Notes: generated by a model not told the origin, from the letters alone. Shown: positions 25,499-34,136, numbered from the stretch's first letter. The stretch: 64,000 bases of DNA from CAVSIS01 sp963814875 (GCA_963814875.1 CAWFFJ010000015.1:1-64000); one strand, 5' to 3'. Translations and numbers: made by a program.

Positions 25499-26586
25499 AG
25501 CTGGCGATCCTGGGTACGCGGGGCGTCCCGGCGAGCTACGGCGGGTTCGAGACCCTCGCCGAGGAGCTCGGCCGGCGGCTCGCGGACCGCGGCCACCAGG
25601 TCACGGTCTACGGGCGGCCCGGCTTCGTCGACCCGGCGCTCGGATGCTGGCGCGGCATGCACCTGGTCGTGCTGCCGGCGATCCCTAGCAAGCACCTCGA
25701 GACCGTCAGCCACACCTTCCTGTCCGCGGTCCATGCGGCCGGCGAGGGCTTCGACGCCGTCCTCCTGTGCAATGCCGCCAACGCCCCGTGGATCCGCATC
25801 CTGCAGCTCGCGGGCATCCCGGTGGTGCTCAACGTCGACGGCCTCGAGCGCAACCGCCGCAAGTGGGGTCCGGCCGGGCGCGCGTGGTACCGGTTGTGCG
25901 AGCGCTGGGCGTGCCTGATGGCGGATGTCCTGGTGACCGACGCCGAGGTCATTCGCCGCTACTACCGGCGCAGCTACCGGGCCGCCTCGCGGATGATCGC
26001 CTACGGCGGCGACCTCGAGCCGCCCGCGGGCATTGACGTGCTCGAGCGCCTCGGGCTCGTGCCCGGCAGCTACGTGCTCTACGTGTCTCGTTTCGAGCCC
26101 GAGAACAACCCAGATCGGGTCGCCGAGGCGTGGCGCCGGGTGCCCGGCGACGCCCGTCTGGTCATGGTCGGCGGCGCCCCGTACGCGCACGGTCTCATCC
26201 GGCGGGTGCGCGAGCTCGCCGACGACCGCGTGCTCCTGCCCGGCCCGGTCTACGGCGACGGCTACCGGCAGCTGCTGTTCAACTGCCGACTGTACGTGCA
26301 CGCCACCGAGGTCGGCGGCACCCACCCCGCCCTGGTCGAGGCGATGGGGGCTGGCCGGGCCGTGCTGTACCATGACACCCCGGAGAATCGCGAGGTGGTC
26401 GGGGACGCCGGTCTGCCGTTCGCCTTCGACGGCAGGGATGCGCTGGAGACGGTGCTCACGAGCGTGCTCGACGATGACGCGTGGCTCGCCGAGCTCGCCG
26501 GCCGCGCCGGGGCACGGGTGGCGGCGCGCTACCGCTGGGACGATGTCGCGCGGGCCTACGAGGCGGTCCTGGAGGCGCTGTGTTGA
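25495..26586 (+). CDS. DUF1972-type GT4 (rhamnosyltransferase-like)
   Basis: A 363-residue GT-B transferase whose N-terminus LGTRGVPASYGGFETLAEEL is the DUF1972 signature, found in rhamnosyl- and other transferases acting early on lipid-linked glycans. The donor half has YVSRFEPENNPDRVAEAW and EVGGTHPALVEAM. GTG 25495 is chosen because it overlaps the upstream stop as GTGA and a GGAGG lies about 10 bases upstream. The stop overlaps the next start as TTGA. An enzyme of this type next to a priming transferase probably adds the second sugar. Confidence 0.88.
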   Translation: MKLAILGTRGVPASYGGFETLAEELGRRLADRGHQVTVYGRPGFVDPALGCWRGMHLVVLPAIPSKHLETVSHTFLSAVHAAGEGFDAVLLCNAANAPWIRILQLAGIPVVLNVDGLERNRRKWGPAGRAWYRLCERWACLMADVLVTDAEVIRRYYRRSYRAASRMIAYGGDLEPPAGIDVLERLGLVPGSYVLYVSRFEPENNPDRVAEAWRRVPGDARLVMVGGAPYAHGLIRRVRELADDRVLLPGPVYGDGYRQLLFNCRLYVHATEVGGTHPALVEAMGAGRAVLYHDTPENREVVGDAGLPFAFDGRDALETVLTSVLDDDAWLAELAGRAGARVAARYRWDDVARAYEAVLEALC

Positions 26587-28010
26587 AGGAGCAGGCGAAG
26601 GCCGTCGCGTACTGGATCTGGACGCTCGACCTGATGCTCACCAGCGCCGCCTTCCTGGTCGCCTGGTGGCTGCGCTCCCAGCTCGCGCCGCTCCTCCTGC
26701 CGGGCTTCTTCCCCGGAGAGCTCTACCCGCTGTCGCGATACCTCGGCCTACTGCCGATGGTGCTGGCGATCTGGACCGTGCTCCTGGTCACCCGCGAGGC
26801 CTACACCTCGCGGCGCACGGTCGCCCTCCACCAAGAGGCGTGGCAGGTGGTCCAGGTGGTCGTCCTCGGCACCCTCGCGCTGGCAGCGAGCGGCTGGCTG
26901 CTGCGGCTCGACTTCGTGTCGCGGCCGTTTCTGCTTTTGTTCGCCGGGCTCGACCTGGCGCTGCTGCTGACCGAGAAGCTGGTGGTCCGGCTCGGCGCCC
27001 GCGGCGTGCGCCGACGCGGCTACAACTACCGCACGCTGCTCATCGTCGGGCTCAACCCGCGCGCCGAGGACGTGGCGCGGATCATCTCCGAGCACCCCTA
27101 CTGGGGCATCCGGCTGCTCGGATTCGTGGCCCCTGACGGTGATCGCCCCGAGACGTTCGCCAGCCTGCCGGTGCTCGGCAGCGCCGACGACCTGCCCCGG
27201 ATCCTGCGCCAGGAGGTGGTGGACGAGGTCCTCTTCATCCTCACCCGGCGCCAGATCGGCGAGTTCGAGGACGCGCTCCTGCTGTGCTCGGAGCTCGGCA
27301 TCCGGGCCCGGGTCGCGCTCCACTTCCCGCGCCTGCGCGCACGAGTGCTGCTCGAGGAGCTCGAGGGCATCCCCATGCTCACCTTCACCACCACCCCGGC
27401 CGCGCCCTTTCCGCTCTTTCTCAAGCAGCTCGGAGACCTCCTGATCGCCGCGCTGGTCTTGATCGCGCTGTCGCCGCTGCTGCTGGTGATCGCCCTCGCG
27501 ATCAAGCTGACATCGCGCGGCCCGGTGCTCTACCGCCAGCTGCGCTGCGGCCTCAACGGCCGTCGCTTCACCCTCTACAAGTTCCGCACCATGGTCGCGG
27601 ATGCCGACAGCCGGCTCGGCGAAGTCGCCCACCTCAACGAGATCGAGGGGCCGGCGTTCAAGAGCCGGCACGATCCGCGGGTCACCGTGGTCGGCCGTCT
27701 GCTGCGGCGGCTCTCGCTCGACGAGCTCCCGCAACTGGTCAACGTCCTGATCGGCCAGATGTCGCTGGTCGGGCCCCGCCCACCGCTGCCCGAGGAGGTC
27801 GAGCGCTACCAGCACTGGCAGCGCCGCCGGCTGTCGATGAAGCCCGGCCTCACCGGGCTGTGGCAAGTTTCGGGCCGCGCCGCCCTGGGTGACTTCGACG
27901 ACTGGATCACTCTTGACCTGGCCTACATCGACCAGTGGTCACTGTGGCTCGACCTCAAGATTCTCGCCAAGACCGTCCCCGCGGTACTCACCACCCGCGG
28001 AGCGGCATGA
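26583..28010 (+). CDS. Polyprenyl-phosphate sugar phosphotransferase, second copy
   Basis: A 475-residue priming transferase of the exopolysaccharide polyprenyl glycosylphosphotransferase family. The start is TTG at 26583 (protein MKEQAKAVAYW), overlapping the stop of the DUF1972 gene as TTGA. No ATG gives a full first membrane helix. The N-terminal half has four helices and a CoA-binding-like domain (LLIVGLNPRAEDVARII). The catalytic half has YRQLRCGLNGRRFTLYKFRTM, RRLSLDELPQLVNVLIGQMS, VGPRPPLPEEV and KPGLTGLWQVSGR. It differs clearly in sequence from the WcaJ-like gene at 14828, so the locus may start two glycans. Confidence 0.9.
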   Translation: MKEQAKAVAYWIWTLDLMLTSAAFLVAWWLRSQLAPLLLPGFFPGELYPLSRYLGLLPMVLAIWTVLLVTREAYTSRRTVALHQEAWQVVQVVVLGTLALAASGWLLRLDFVSRPFLLLFAGLDLALLLTEKLVVRLGARGVRRRGYNYRTLLIVGLNPRAEDVARIISEHPYWGIRLLGFVAPDGDRPETFASLPVLGSADDLPRILRQEVVDEVLFILTRRQIGEFEDALLLCSELGIRARVALHFPRLRARVLLEELEGIPMLTFTTTPAAPFPLFLKQLGDLLIAALVLIALSPLLLVIALAIKLTSRGPVLYRQLRCGLNGRRFTLYKFRTMVADADSRLGEVAHLNEIEGPAFKSRHDPRVTVVGRLLRRLSLDELPQLVNVLIGQMSLVGPRPPLPEEVERYQHWQRRRLSMKPGLTGLWQVSGRAALGDFDDWITLDLAYIDQWSLWLDLKILAKTVPAVLTTRGAA

Positions 28011-28022
28011 CACGGAAGAAGC

Positions 28023-28065
28023 GAGACGCGAGAGGTGAGACGTTCGGGCGGAGCTTGCCTCCGCC
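28023..28065 (+). repeat. 43-bp direct repeat, left copy
   Basis: GAGACGCGAGAGGTGAGACG followed by a GGCGGAG...CTCCGCC hairpin. It matches 29701-29743 at 38 of 43 positions in the same orientation. The two copies bracket the SGNH and PqqD-like genes. The rest of the 272-base gap (28011-28282) shows no gene. Confidence 0.75.
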
Positions 28066-28282
28066 AGTGGTTGGGGTTGCGCGTTCCGCTGACTTGGTGC
28101 CGCCGGGTCAGAGGGTGACGGACCGGCAGGCGGCGCTGGCACGAGTCCGGTGTCGGGCGGCAGGCAGCGGGCGGCGGGATCGGGCTCCCGGCCGCCGACT
28201 CCGCGCCGTCCCGAACCCGGCTCCCCGCACCTCGCCGCCCGCAGCCTGACCCCGTTCCCGGCCTCCGGGGACAGCTCAGGGG

Positions 28283-29281
28283 CTAGGATGCCATGGGGGG
28301 CACGGCGGGGCGTGCGAGCGCATCGTGGACCGCGTCCGCGATCACGCGGCCGAGGATGCCGTTGCCCGCCGGCGTGAGGTGGCAGAGATCGCCGAAGTGC
28401 TCGTGGTCCCTCGGGATGGCTCCGTCGACCCGGGCGATCACGAGGCCCTCTCGCTCGGCGATGCCCTCGAGCACCCGGTTGTGGGCCACGACCGCAAGGC
28501 AGGTGGAGGGGACCCGTCCCCAGAAATGCTCCATCCGCGGCTCGAGCCGGGCGATGCGGTCGGCGAGCGCGGGGTCGTCGCTCGGCAGGGCGAGGGCGAA
28601 GCTCGACAGTACTGGCGTCGCGTCGATCCGGCGGGCGGTCGCAATCACTCTCTCGACGCTCTGCCGCAGGATCCGCGGGCTGCGAAGGTCGTCCAGGCCG
28701 AAGCCTGGGCGCGCACGAAGCTCCTTGTCGACCACGTAGTAGCACAGCAGCCCCAGAAAGATCGAGCGGCGCGGGTCGCGCCAGTCGAAGATGCCGACCT
28801 CGGGCACCGGGCCGAGCCAGGGGAAGGTGTCGTAGATGGTGTCGTTGATGCCCAGGTAGAGCACCACGGCGGTCGGTCGCAGCCGCTCCGCGAGGCGGTC
28901 GAAGAGCACCGCGTCGAGGTGCGAGGTGTAGCGGGGGCGCCCGCATGACATGACCCGCACCCGCTGCCCGGGAAAGGTCTCGCGCAGCCGCCGCCGGACC
29001 GCGTCGACATATGGGGGGGAGTACGAGGTCGAGCCTCCCAGCAGCAGCACGTCGAGGCTCTGCCCATCACTCGGGGTGAGCTCGTCGCCGATGCAGCCAA
29101 GGGCGTTGAGCTGAACACCCCACGGTCTGCTGAACGGGGCGAGGTCGTAGACCAGCTCCGGGTCGAAGCGCAGCCCGTCCGGTGTCCGGACCGCGACCAG
29201 GACACGGGACGCCACCTCGACCAGGGCAAGGGCGAGAACCAGGACCGTGAGCGCGAGCAGCGGTCGGGAGAGCCGCGTCAT
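28283..29281 (-). CDS. SGNH/GDSL-type hydrolase, membrane-anchored
   Basis: A 332-residue protein with an N-terminal membrane anchor or signal (LLALTVLVLALALVEVASRVL). Three SGNH blocks are present: LLLGGSTSYSPPY with the catalytic Ser (block I), VVLYLGINDTI (block III, Asn) and DLCHLTPAGN with the Asp-x-x-His pair (block V). It is a likely extracytoplasmic esterase or acetyl/acyl-transfer enzyme acting on the polysaccharide. ATG 29281 overlaps the PqqD-like stop, so the two genes are coupled. Confidence 0.85.
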   Translation of the reverse strand: MTRLSRPLLALTVLVLALALVEVASRVLVAVRTPDGLRFDPELVYDLAPFSRPWGVQLNALGCIGDELTPSDGQSLDVLLLGGSTSYSPPYVDAVRRRLRETFPGQRVRVMSCGRPRYTSHLDAVLFDRLAERLRPTAVVLYLGINDTIYDTFPWLGPVPEVGIFDWRDPRRSIFLGLLCYYVVDKELRARPGFGLDDLRSPRILRQSVERVIATARRIDATPVLSSFALALPSDDPALADRIARLEPRMEHFWGRVPSTCLAVVAHNRVLEGIAEREGLVIARVDGAIPRDHEHFGDLCHLTPAGNGILGRVIADAVHDALARPAVPPMAS

Positions 29282-29637
29282 CGCTCCTCGGCGCGGGGCG
29301 GCTCGACGGCCCACAGCTCGAGGTAGCCCTCGCGGACCAGCAGGCGGACGAAGAACGCCGCCCGGCCCGGAGCGTCGTCGGCCTCGTGACGCGCCGTCAG
29401 GGCGTCGGCGATCTCGGCCACCGTGGTGCGCCCGTCGATCAGCCGCCACGCCGCCGAGCCGAGCGCGTCAAGGCGGACCCTGCGCGGCGACAGCCACCAG
29501 GTGATCAGGTCGACCGTGCCCTTGAGGCCGGCGGTCGTCGGCCGCGGCCGCACCAGCACGACGCGGCCGTCCTCTCCCGCGCTCCACTCGGCGAGGGGGC
29601 GGGGCACGGTGGCGAGGATCGGGTCGGGCGAGCTCAT
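29278..29637 (-). CDS. PqqD-like small protein
   Basis: A 119-residue protein with the PqqD/RRE-type core: VVLVRPRPTTAG, RLDALGSAAWRLIDGRTTVAEIADAL and FFVRLLVREGYLEL, a winged-helix-like fold. In peptide-modification pathways such domains bind a precursor peptide, but no radical SAM enzyme, precursor or protease is next to it. Free-standing PqqD-like proteins also occur in polysaccharide loci with unknown roles. ATG 29637 lies 6 bases after TATAAC, so its message should be leaderless. It is first in a two-gene unit with the SGNH hydrolase. Confidence 0.8.
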   Translation of the reverse strand: MSSPDPILATVPRPLAEWSAGEDGRVVLVRPRPTTAGLKGTVDLITWWLSPRRVRLDALGSAAWRLIDGRTTVAEIADALTARHEADDAPGRAAFFVRLLVREGYLELWAVEPPRAEER

Positions 29638-29643
29638 CCCGGC

Positions 29644-29649
29644 GTTATA
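29644..29649 (-). promoter_or_regulatory. Leaderless -10 box of pqqD-like gene
   Basis: TATAAC on the minus strand ends 6 bases before the ATG at 29637. An imperfect inverted repeat (GCGGGCAGC...GCTGCCCGC, 29663-29695) lies directly upstream, over the region where a -35 would be, and could be an operator. Confidence 0.5.
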
Positions 29650-29662
29650 GCAGAGCCTGGTC

Positions 29663-29695
29663 GCGGGCAGCACTGGTGGCACCAGCGCTGCCCGC
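29663..29695. repeat. Imperfect inverted repeat upstream of pqqD-like promoter
   Basis: Arms GCGGGCAGC/GCTGCCCGC, one mismatch, then CTGGT/ACCAG around a 3-base loop. It is either an operator for the minus-strand promoter at 29644-29649 or a structural repeat. Confidence 0.55.
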
Positions 29696-29700
29696 GGCGT

Positions 29701-29743
29701 GAGACGCGAGAAGTGAGACGTAGGGGCGGAGCTCGTCTCCGCC
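29701..29743 (+). repeat. 43-bp direct repeat, right copy
   Basis: GAGACGCGAGAAGTGAGACG plus a GGCGGAG...CTCCGCC hairpin, matching 28023-28065. A diverged inverted copy of the AGACGCGAGAGG core is at about 45180-45205. Confidence 0.75.
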
Positions 29744-29814
29744 TGTGGTGCGGGCCGGGAGCTACGTGACACTTGGGTCCGACCATGCGTCGACCAGGGA
29801 CCTGGATGTCGGAC

Positions 29815-29854
29815 GGGAAAACACCACGGGCCCGCCGGACGGCGGGCCCGTGGT
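29815..29854 (-). terminator. Intrinsic terminator of the OPT gene
   Basis: A perfect 14-bp stem (ACCACGGGCCCGCC/GGCGGGCCCGTGGT) with a 4-base loop at 29823-29854. On the minus strand it is followed by GTTTTCCCG. It begins 19 bases after the OPT stop. Confidence 0.8.
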
Positions 29855-29872
29855 CGATCGTCTGGGGTTGTG

Positions 29873-31927
29873 CTACATCGAGATCGGCGGCGGCGCGGCC
29901 TCGTCGGGCGAGCCGGCCTTGCCCATCGGCCGCAGGATGAGGTAGCCCGCAATGATCGCCATGAAACCGATCGCGAGCACGCGGCCGATCGGGCCGAGAT
30001 CGGTCGCCCCAACCAACCTTTCCCAGCCCTTCTGGTTGATGAACACCACCGCGGCGATGACCAGGCCCATCAGGGCCTCACCCGCGATCAGCCCGGAAGC
30101 GGTGAGCACCCCGGCGTTCTCGACCCGGGTTCCTTGGGCCTCGTTGTAGGCGCGCTTCTTGACGAGGGTGTCGACCGCCCAGCGGATGATGCCGCCGACG
30201 AAGATCGCGAAGGTGGTCTCCAGCGGCAGGTACATGCCGACCGCGAACAGCATCGGGCTCTTGACCTTGACCAGGATCAGGGCGATGCCCATGACGATCC
30301 CGACGATGACCAACGGCCACGCCATCTCGCCACCGACGATGCCCTGGGAGAGGGTCGCCATGAGGCCGGCCTGGGGCGCCGCCAGGGCGCGGTCGCCGAA
30401 GCCGATCCCACCCTGCTTGATGTTGGAGGCGTTGAGCACGAACAACGGCACGAACATGAACGCGCCGGCGAAGAGCACGCCGATCAGGTCGCCGACCTGC
30501 ATCTTCCACGGCGTGCCGCCGAGGATGTGCCCGACCTTGAGATCCTGGAGCATCTCGCCGGCCACCGCCGAGGACACGCACACCACCGAGGCGACCCCGA
30601 GCACCGCGGCCACGCCGTGGTCGCCGGAGACACCGATCAGCACCATCACCAGGGCGGCCACGATCAAGGTCGCCAGGGTCAGGCCCGACACCGGGTTGTT
30701 GGAGGAGCCGATCAGGCCGACCAGGTTGCCGGACACGGCGGCGAAGAAGAAGCCGGTCACGAGCATCACCAGGGCGGCCATGATCGCGCCGCCGATGACC
30801 CCGGTGAAGTACCAGTAGAGCAGGCACATGAGAACGAAGGTCACGGCCACGCCGAGGAGCACGACCTTGAAGTTGATGTCGCGGTCGACCCGGCTGGTGG
30901 TCTCCTGCGCGCCGGCCGACTTCTTGAGGTCGGAGACTCCGCGCTTGACGCCGAGCCAGAGGTTCTTGCGCATCTTGTAGAGGGTGTAGACGGCGCCGAC
31001 CAGCATGCCGCCGACCGCGATCGGCCGCACGATGAACTTCCAGACGTGGTCGGAGAAGGCCACCCAGGTTGCGTCGGCGGTCGGTGCGCCGCCGATGGAG
31101 GCGGCAAAGGAGTCGATCAGGCTCGGCCCGAGGAAGAAGACCAGCATCGGCACGAACAGGCCCCAGGCGAGCAGGCCGCCGGCGAAGTTGAGCGCAGCGA
31201 GCTCGGGGCCGATGATGTAGCCGACGCCGAGGTAGGCCGGGCTCACCGCTGGGGCCGACATGGTCGACACGCCGCCCGCCGGCACGGTGTAGGCGTCGCG
31301 CTTGAAGCCGAGCCGCACGATCGAGCGCCCGATCTCGCCAACCTTGAGGATGAAGTCATTGGAGGCCGAGAAGACCTTGAGCTGGCCGAGGAGGTTGATC
31401 AGCGCACCGATCCCCATCGCCTCGAACAGCTGCTTGGCGGCGTCGGCGCCGCGCTGGCCGGCTTTGTGGATCTCGGAGGCGGCCACGGACTCGGGGAAGG
31501 GCAGATCAGGGTCCTCGACCATGACCCGGCGCAGCATGGTCACGAACAGGATACCGAGGACGCCGCCGACGACCATCAGCGCGGTCGCCTTGAGGTAGTC
31601 GGCGAGGCCGTTGAACTCCCACAGGTGGAGGATCGCAAAGGCCGGGATGGTGAAGATCGCACCGGCCGCGACCGACTCGCCGATCGAACCGACGGTCCGG
31701 GCGAAGTTCTCCTCGAGCAGGGTGCCCCCGAACAGCTTGAGCACCGCCATGCCAATCACGGCGGCGGGGTAGGTCGCCGCGATGGTCATGCCCGCCTTGA
31801 GTCCGAGGTAGGCGTTGGCGGCGCCGAGGATCACGCACATGAACAGGCCCAGAATCAGGGCCCTGAGCGTGAACTCGCGCATCTCGGTCTCCGGCGCGAC
31901 CACCGGCCGGAACGTGGGTGCACTCAT
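29873..31927 (-). CDS. OPT family oligopeptide/metal-chelate transporter
   Basis: A 684-residue multi-pass transporter of the OPT superfamily, which moves peptides or metal-siderophore complexes with protons. The conserved N-terminal AANAYLGLKAGMTIAATYPAAVIGMA block is the family signature (NxxxGLKxG). Further blocks include TVPAGGVSTMSAPAVSPAYL and GSSNNPVSGLT. About 15-16 helices are predicted. ATG 31927 has AGGAGG ending 8 bases upstream; GTG 31930 is the alternative. It has its own promoter (TACAAT at 32005-32010) and terminator, so it is a single-gene unit. Confidence 0.92.
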   Translation of the reverse strand: MSAPTFRPVVAPETEMREFTLRALILGLFMCVILGAANAYLGLKAGMTIAATYPAAVIGMAVLKLFGGTLLEENFARTVGSIGESVAAGAIFTIPAFAILHLWEFNGLADYLKATALMVVGGVLGILFVTMLRRVMVEDPDLPFPESVAASEIHKAGQRGADAAKQLFEAMGIGALINLLGQLKVFSASNDFILKVGEIGRSIVRLGFKRDAYTVPAGGVSTMSAPAVSPAYLGVGYIIGPELAALNFAGGLLAWGLFVPMLVFFLGPSLIDSFAASIGGAPTADATWVAFSDHVWKFIVRPIAVGGMLVGAVYTLYKMRKNLWLGVKRGVSDLKKSAGAQETTSRVDRDINFKVVLLGVAVTFVLMCLLYWYFTGVIGGAIMAALVMLVTGFFFAAVSGNLVGLIGSSNNPVSGLTLATLIVAALVMVLIGVSGDHGVAAVLGVASVVCVSSAVAGEMLQDLKVGHILGGTPWKMQVGDLIGVLFAGAFMFVPLFVLNASNIKQGGIGFGDRALAAPQAGLMATLSQGIVGGEMAWPLVIVGIVMGIALILVKVKSPMLFAVGMYLPLETTFAIFVGGIIRWAVDTLVKKRAYNEAQGTRVENAGVLTASGLIAGEALMGLVIAAVVFINQKGWERLVGATDLGPIGRVLAIGFMAIIAGYLILRPMGKAGSPDEAAPPPISM

Positions 31928-32004
31928 CACGCGTCCTCCTTCCTGGAGATCAGGGTTTCGCGAAAGTGAAAAAAAGGGACTGGCGCCCCGCGCACATCGC
32001 GGGC

Positions 32005-32010
32005 ATTGTA
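32005..32010 (-). promoter_or_regulatory. -10 box of the OPT gene
   Basis: TACAAT on the minus strand; the predicted leader is about 70 bases with AGGAGG before the ATG. The large palindrome 32016-32065 lies immediately upstream, over positions about -18 to -67. Confidence 0.5.
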
Positions 32011-32015
32011 ACCCA

Positions 32016-32065
32016 GGCGCCTGGCGGGCAGCGGCGGAATGCGACGCCGCTGCCCGCCAGGCGCC
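32016..32065. repeat. Perfect 21-bp inverted repeat
   Basis: Arms 32016-32036 and 32045-32065 (starting GGCGCCTGGCGGGCAGC) pair perfectly around an 8-base loop GAATGCGA. A smaller hairpin GACATGC-TGC-GCATGTC follows at 32069-32085. Both lie between the ligase-CBS stop (32223) and the OPT promoter. There is no T-run, so a classical terminator is not proven. Confidence 0.8.
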
Positions 32066-32222
32066 TCTGACATGCTGCGCATGTCGGAAGGTGAGGTCTC
32101 AGCACAGGGAGTTCGCGGAGAGAGTGCGTGAGCTCTGACCGGGCGGTCGGCGAGCGTCACGACGCGTGGGGTTCTCGGCGTACCGGGCGCCCGCGTGACG
32201 CACGGCGCGCGCCGGGGATCTC

Positions 32223-34136
32223 CTATTCGCGCAGCTTCTCTTCCAGGAGCTGGCCGGCGATGCGCATGAACTGGTTCTCGGTAATCACACCGACCAGATG
32301 CCCGTTCTTGACCACCGGAAGGCAGCTCAGGCTGTGGCGGCGCATGAGCTCGATGGCCTCGAGCGACGAGGCCTCCGGCGCCACCGTGACCGGGCCGGCC
32401 TGCATCACCGCCGACACCGGCAACGGCCCGCCGAGCTGCTCCGGATGGTAGCTCCCGACCAGACGCACCAGCGCCCGCTGCGAGACGATCCCAACCAGGT
32501 GGTTGTCTGCATCCTCGACCAGCACGTGGCGGATGCTGTTCCAGTCCATGAGGTGTGCGACCAGGTCGACAGGCTCGTCCTCGCCGACCGTCACCAGGTC
32601 GGTGTCCATGCACTGCTCGACGACCAGGTAGTTGTGCCGCCAGCCGCCGCCCTCGTCGAGCTCGGCCGGCTGCCACGTGTGGACCGGGTCGCCCGAATCC
32701 TGACGCCGGACCGTTGCCGCGGTGAGTGCGCTCATGCGCTCGGTCAGAGGCCCGCGGTCGCCCATGCCGGTCAGCGACGACAGCGCCCACTGCGCGCCGG
32801 TACGGCCTGAGCGGACCCGCTCCTCGACCACCGCCAGGTAGCGGTCGGCGTCGGCAGGGTCGATCCGCGAGTCGACCAGCCCGGCTCGGGCGAGCGGCAG
32901 CAGGGTATCGAGGATCAGCCGGGTGGCCGGCTCGAGGCGCCCGTCGATCCACACCAGCTGTGCGTTGAGGCCGTGCTGCGCCGCGGCGAAGAAGTTGCCG
33001 TGGGCGTCGTCGAAGCGCATGCGCTGGGTGACGTCGTGGTACTCGCCGAGGATCCCGCTGACCAGGCCGTACCAAAACGCTGCGTTGGCGACCTCGTCGC
33101 GGATGGTCGGCCCCGAGGGCAGGATCCGGTTCTCGATCCGGAGGTGGGGCAGGCCGTCGGAGATCCCGTAGCACACCCTGTTCCATCGGTAGATTGTCGA
33201 GGTGTGCAGGCGCAGCGCCTTGAGGGTGGGCGCGTCGCCGCGGGCCAGGGCGGCGAACGGGTCCTCGTCGATCTGGGTCGACAGCAGCGTGCGGAAGCGG
33301 GCGATGTCCTCGCGGAAGATCTCGAGCACCGACGCCCGCACCCAGTGGCGGCCGAAGCTGACCCGCGGCACCTGCTCGCGCAGGTGGGGCGTCGAGCGCC
33401 GGGTGTCGACCGACTGCTGGAAGAGGCCGACACGGGTCTCCCACCACAGCCGCTTGCCAAACAGGATCGGGGAGTTGGCGGCCGCCGCCAGGACCGGCGC
33501 CGCGGCGGCCTGGGCTGCGTTGTAGAGCCGCGCGAACTCCTCCGGCGCGACCTGGAAGTGGACCTGGAAGCTCGTGTTGCACGCCTCGACCATGATCGAG
33601 TCGTGGTGCAGGTGGAGCTCGTCGACCCCCTTCAGGAAGAACTCGTAGTCGCCGCCGCGCATTCGGGTCATGGCCTCGTTCAACGCCAGGTAGCGCGGGT
33701 TCGGGGTCATGTTGTCGAGCTCGAGGTCGCCCTTGGTGAGGCTCGGCAGGATGCCGGTCAGCACCACCTCGCCGCCGGCCGAGCGGACGGCCGCGCGGAG
33801 CTTGGCGAGCAGCGCGTCGAGCTGCGCCTCCATCCGGGACAGGCAGTCTCCTCCGAACACCAGCGGATCGAGGTTGAACTCGAGGTTGAAGCGCGCCAGC
33901 TCGGTGGTGTAGTGGGGATCGTCGAGCGCCTCGAGGAGCTCCAGTGCCAACGGGGCCGCGCGCCAGTCGCTGTCGACCAGGAAGAGCTCCTGCTCGGCCC
34001 CGATCCGGCGGATGCCGGTCTCGAACAGGTCGTTGTCGAGCATGTGCTCGAGCGCCCGCATGTCCTGGAGCAGGTGCTTGAGAAAGACTCTGATCTCGTC
34101 GGCGCGCGAGCGCTCGCGGACGTCCTTGTCACCCAT
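32223..34136 (-). CDS. Carboxylate-amine ligase (GCS2-like) fused to a CBS pair
   Basis: A 637-residue cytoplasmic fusion. Residues ~1-430 match the GCS2/YbdK-EgtA type of glutamate-cysteine-ligase-like enzymes: IGAEQELFLVDSD, ELARFNLEFNLDP, LHLHHDSIMVEACNTSFQVHFQV and LPHLRIENRILPSGPT carry the expected metal and substrate residues. The last ~130 residues form two CBS motifs (VEQCMDTDLVTVGEDEP and SAVMQAGPVTVAPEASS), which usually bind adenosine nucleotides and regulate attached domains. The enzyme probably makes a gamma-glutamyl or similar amide under energy-state control; the substrate is inferred. The start has TACAAT at 34166-34171 and a short leader. Confidence 0.85.
   Translation of the reverse strand: MGDKDVRERSRADEIRVFLKHLLQDMRALEHMLDNDLFETGIRRIGAEQELFLVDSDWRAAPLALELLEALDDPHYTTELARFNLEFNLDPLVFGGDCLSRMEAQLDALLAKLRAAVRSAGGEVVLTGILPSLTKGDLELDNMTPNPRYLALNEAMTRMRGGDYEFFLKGVDELHLHHDSIMVEACNTSFQVHFQVAPEEFARLYNAAQAAAAPVLAAAANSPILFGKRLWWETRVGLFQQSVDTRRSTPHLREQVPRVSFGRHWVRASVLEIFREDIARFRTLLSTQIDEDPFAALARGDAPTLKALRLHTSTIYRWNRVCYGISDGLPHLRIENRILPSGPTIRDEVANAAFWYGLVSGILGEYHDVTQRMRFDDAHGNFFAAAQHGLNAQLVWIDGRLEPATRLILDTLLPLARAGLVDSRIDPADADRYLAVVEERVRSGRTGAQWALSSLTGMGDRGPLTERMSALTAATVRRQDSGDPVHTWQPAELDEGGGWRHNYLVVEQCMDTDLVTVGEDEPVDLVAHLMDWNSIRHVLVEDADNHLVGIVSQRALVRLVGSYHPEQLGGPLPVSAVMQAGPVTVAPEASSLEAIELMRRHSLSCLPVVKNGHLVGVITENQFMRIAGQLLEEKLRE

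Noticed and set aside
1..29637. asnB plus PqqD-like protein as parts of a lasso-peptide cluster
   Set aside because: They are 28 kb apart, and no transglutaminase-like protease or precursor is present; both fit a polysaccharide context better.
29870..31969. Long plus-strand open frame opposite the OPT gene
   Set aside because: His/Asp/Arg-rich low-complexity product typical of the complement of a membrane-protein gene.
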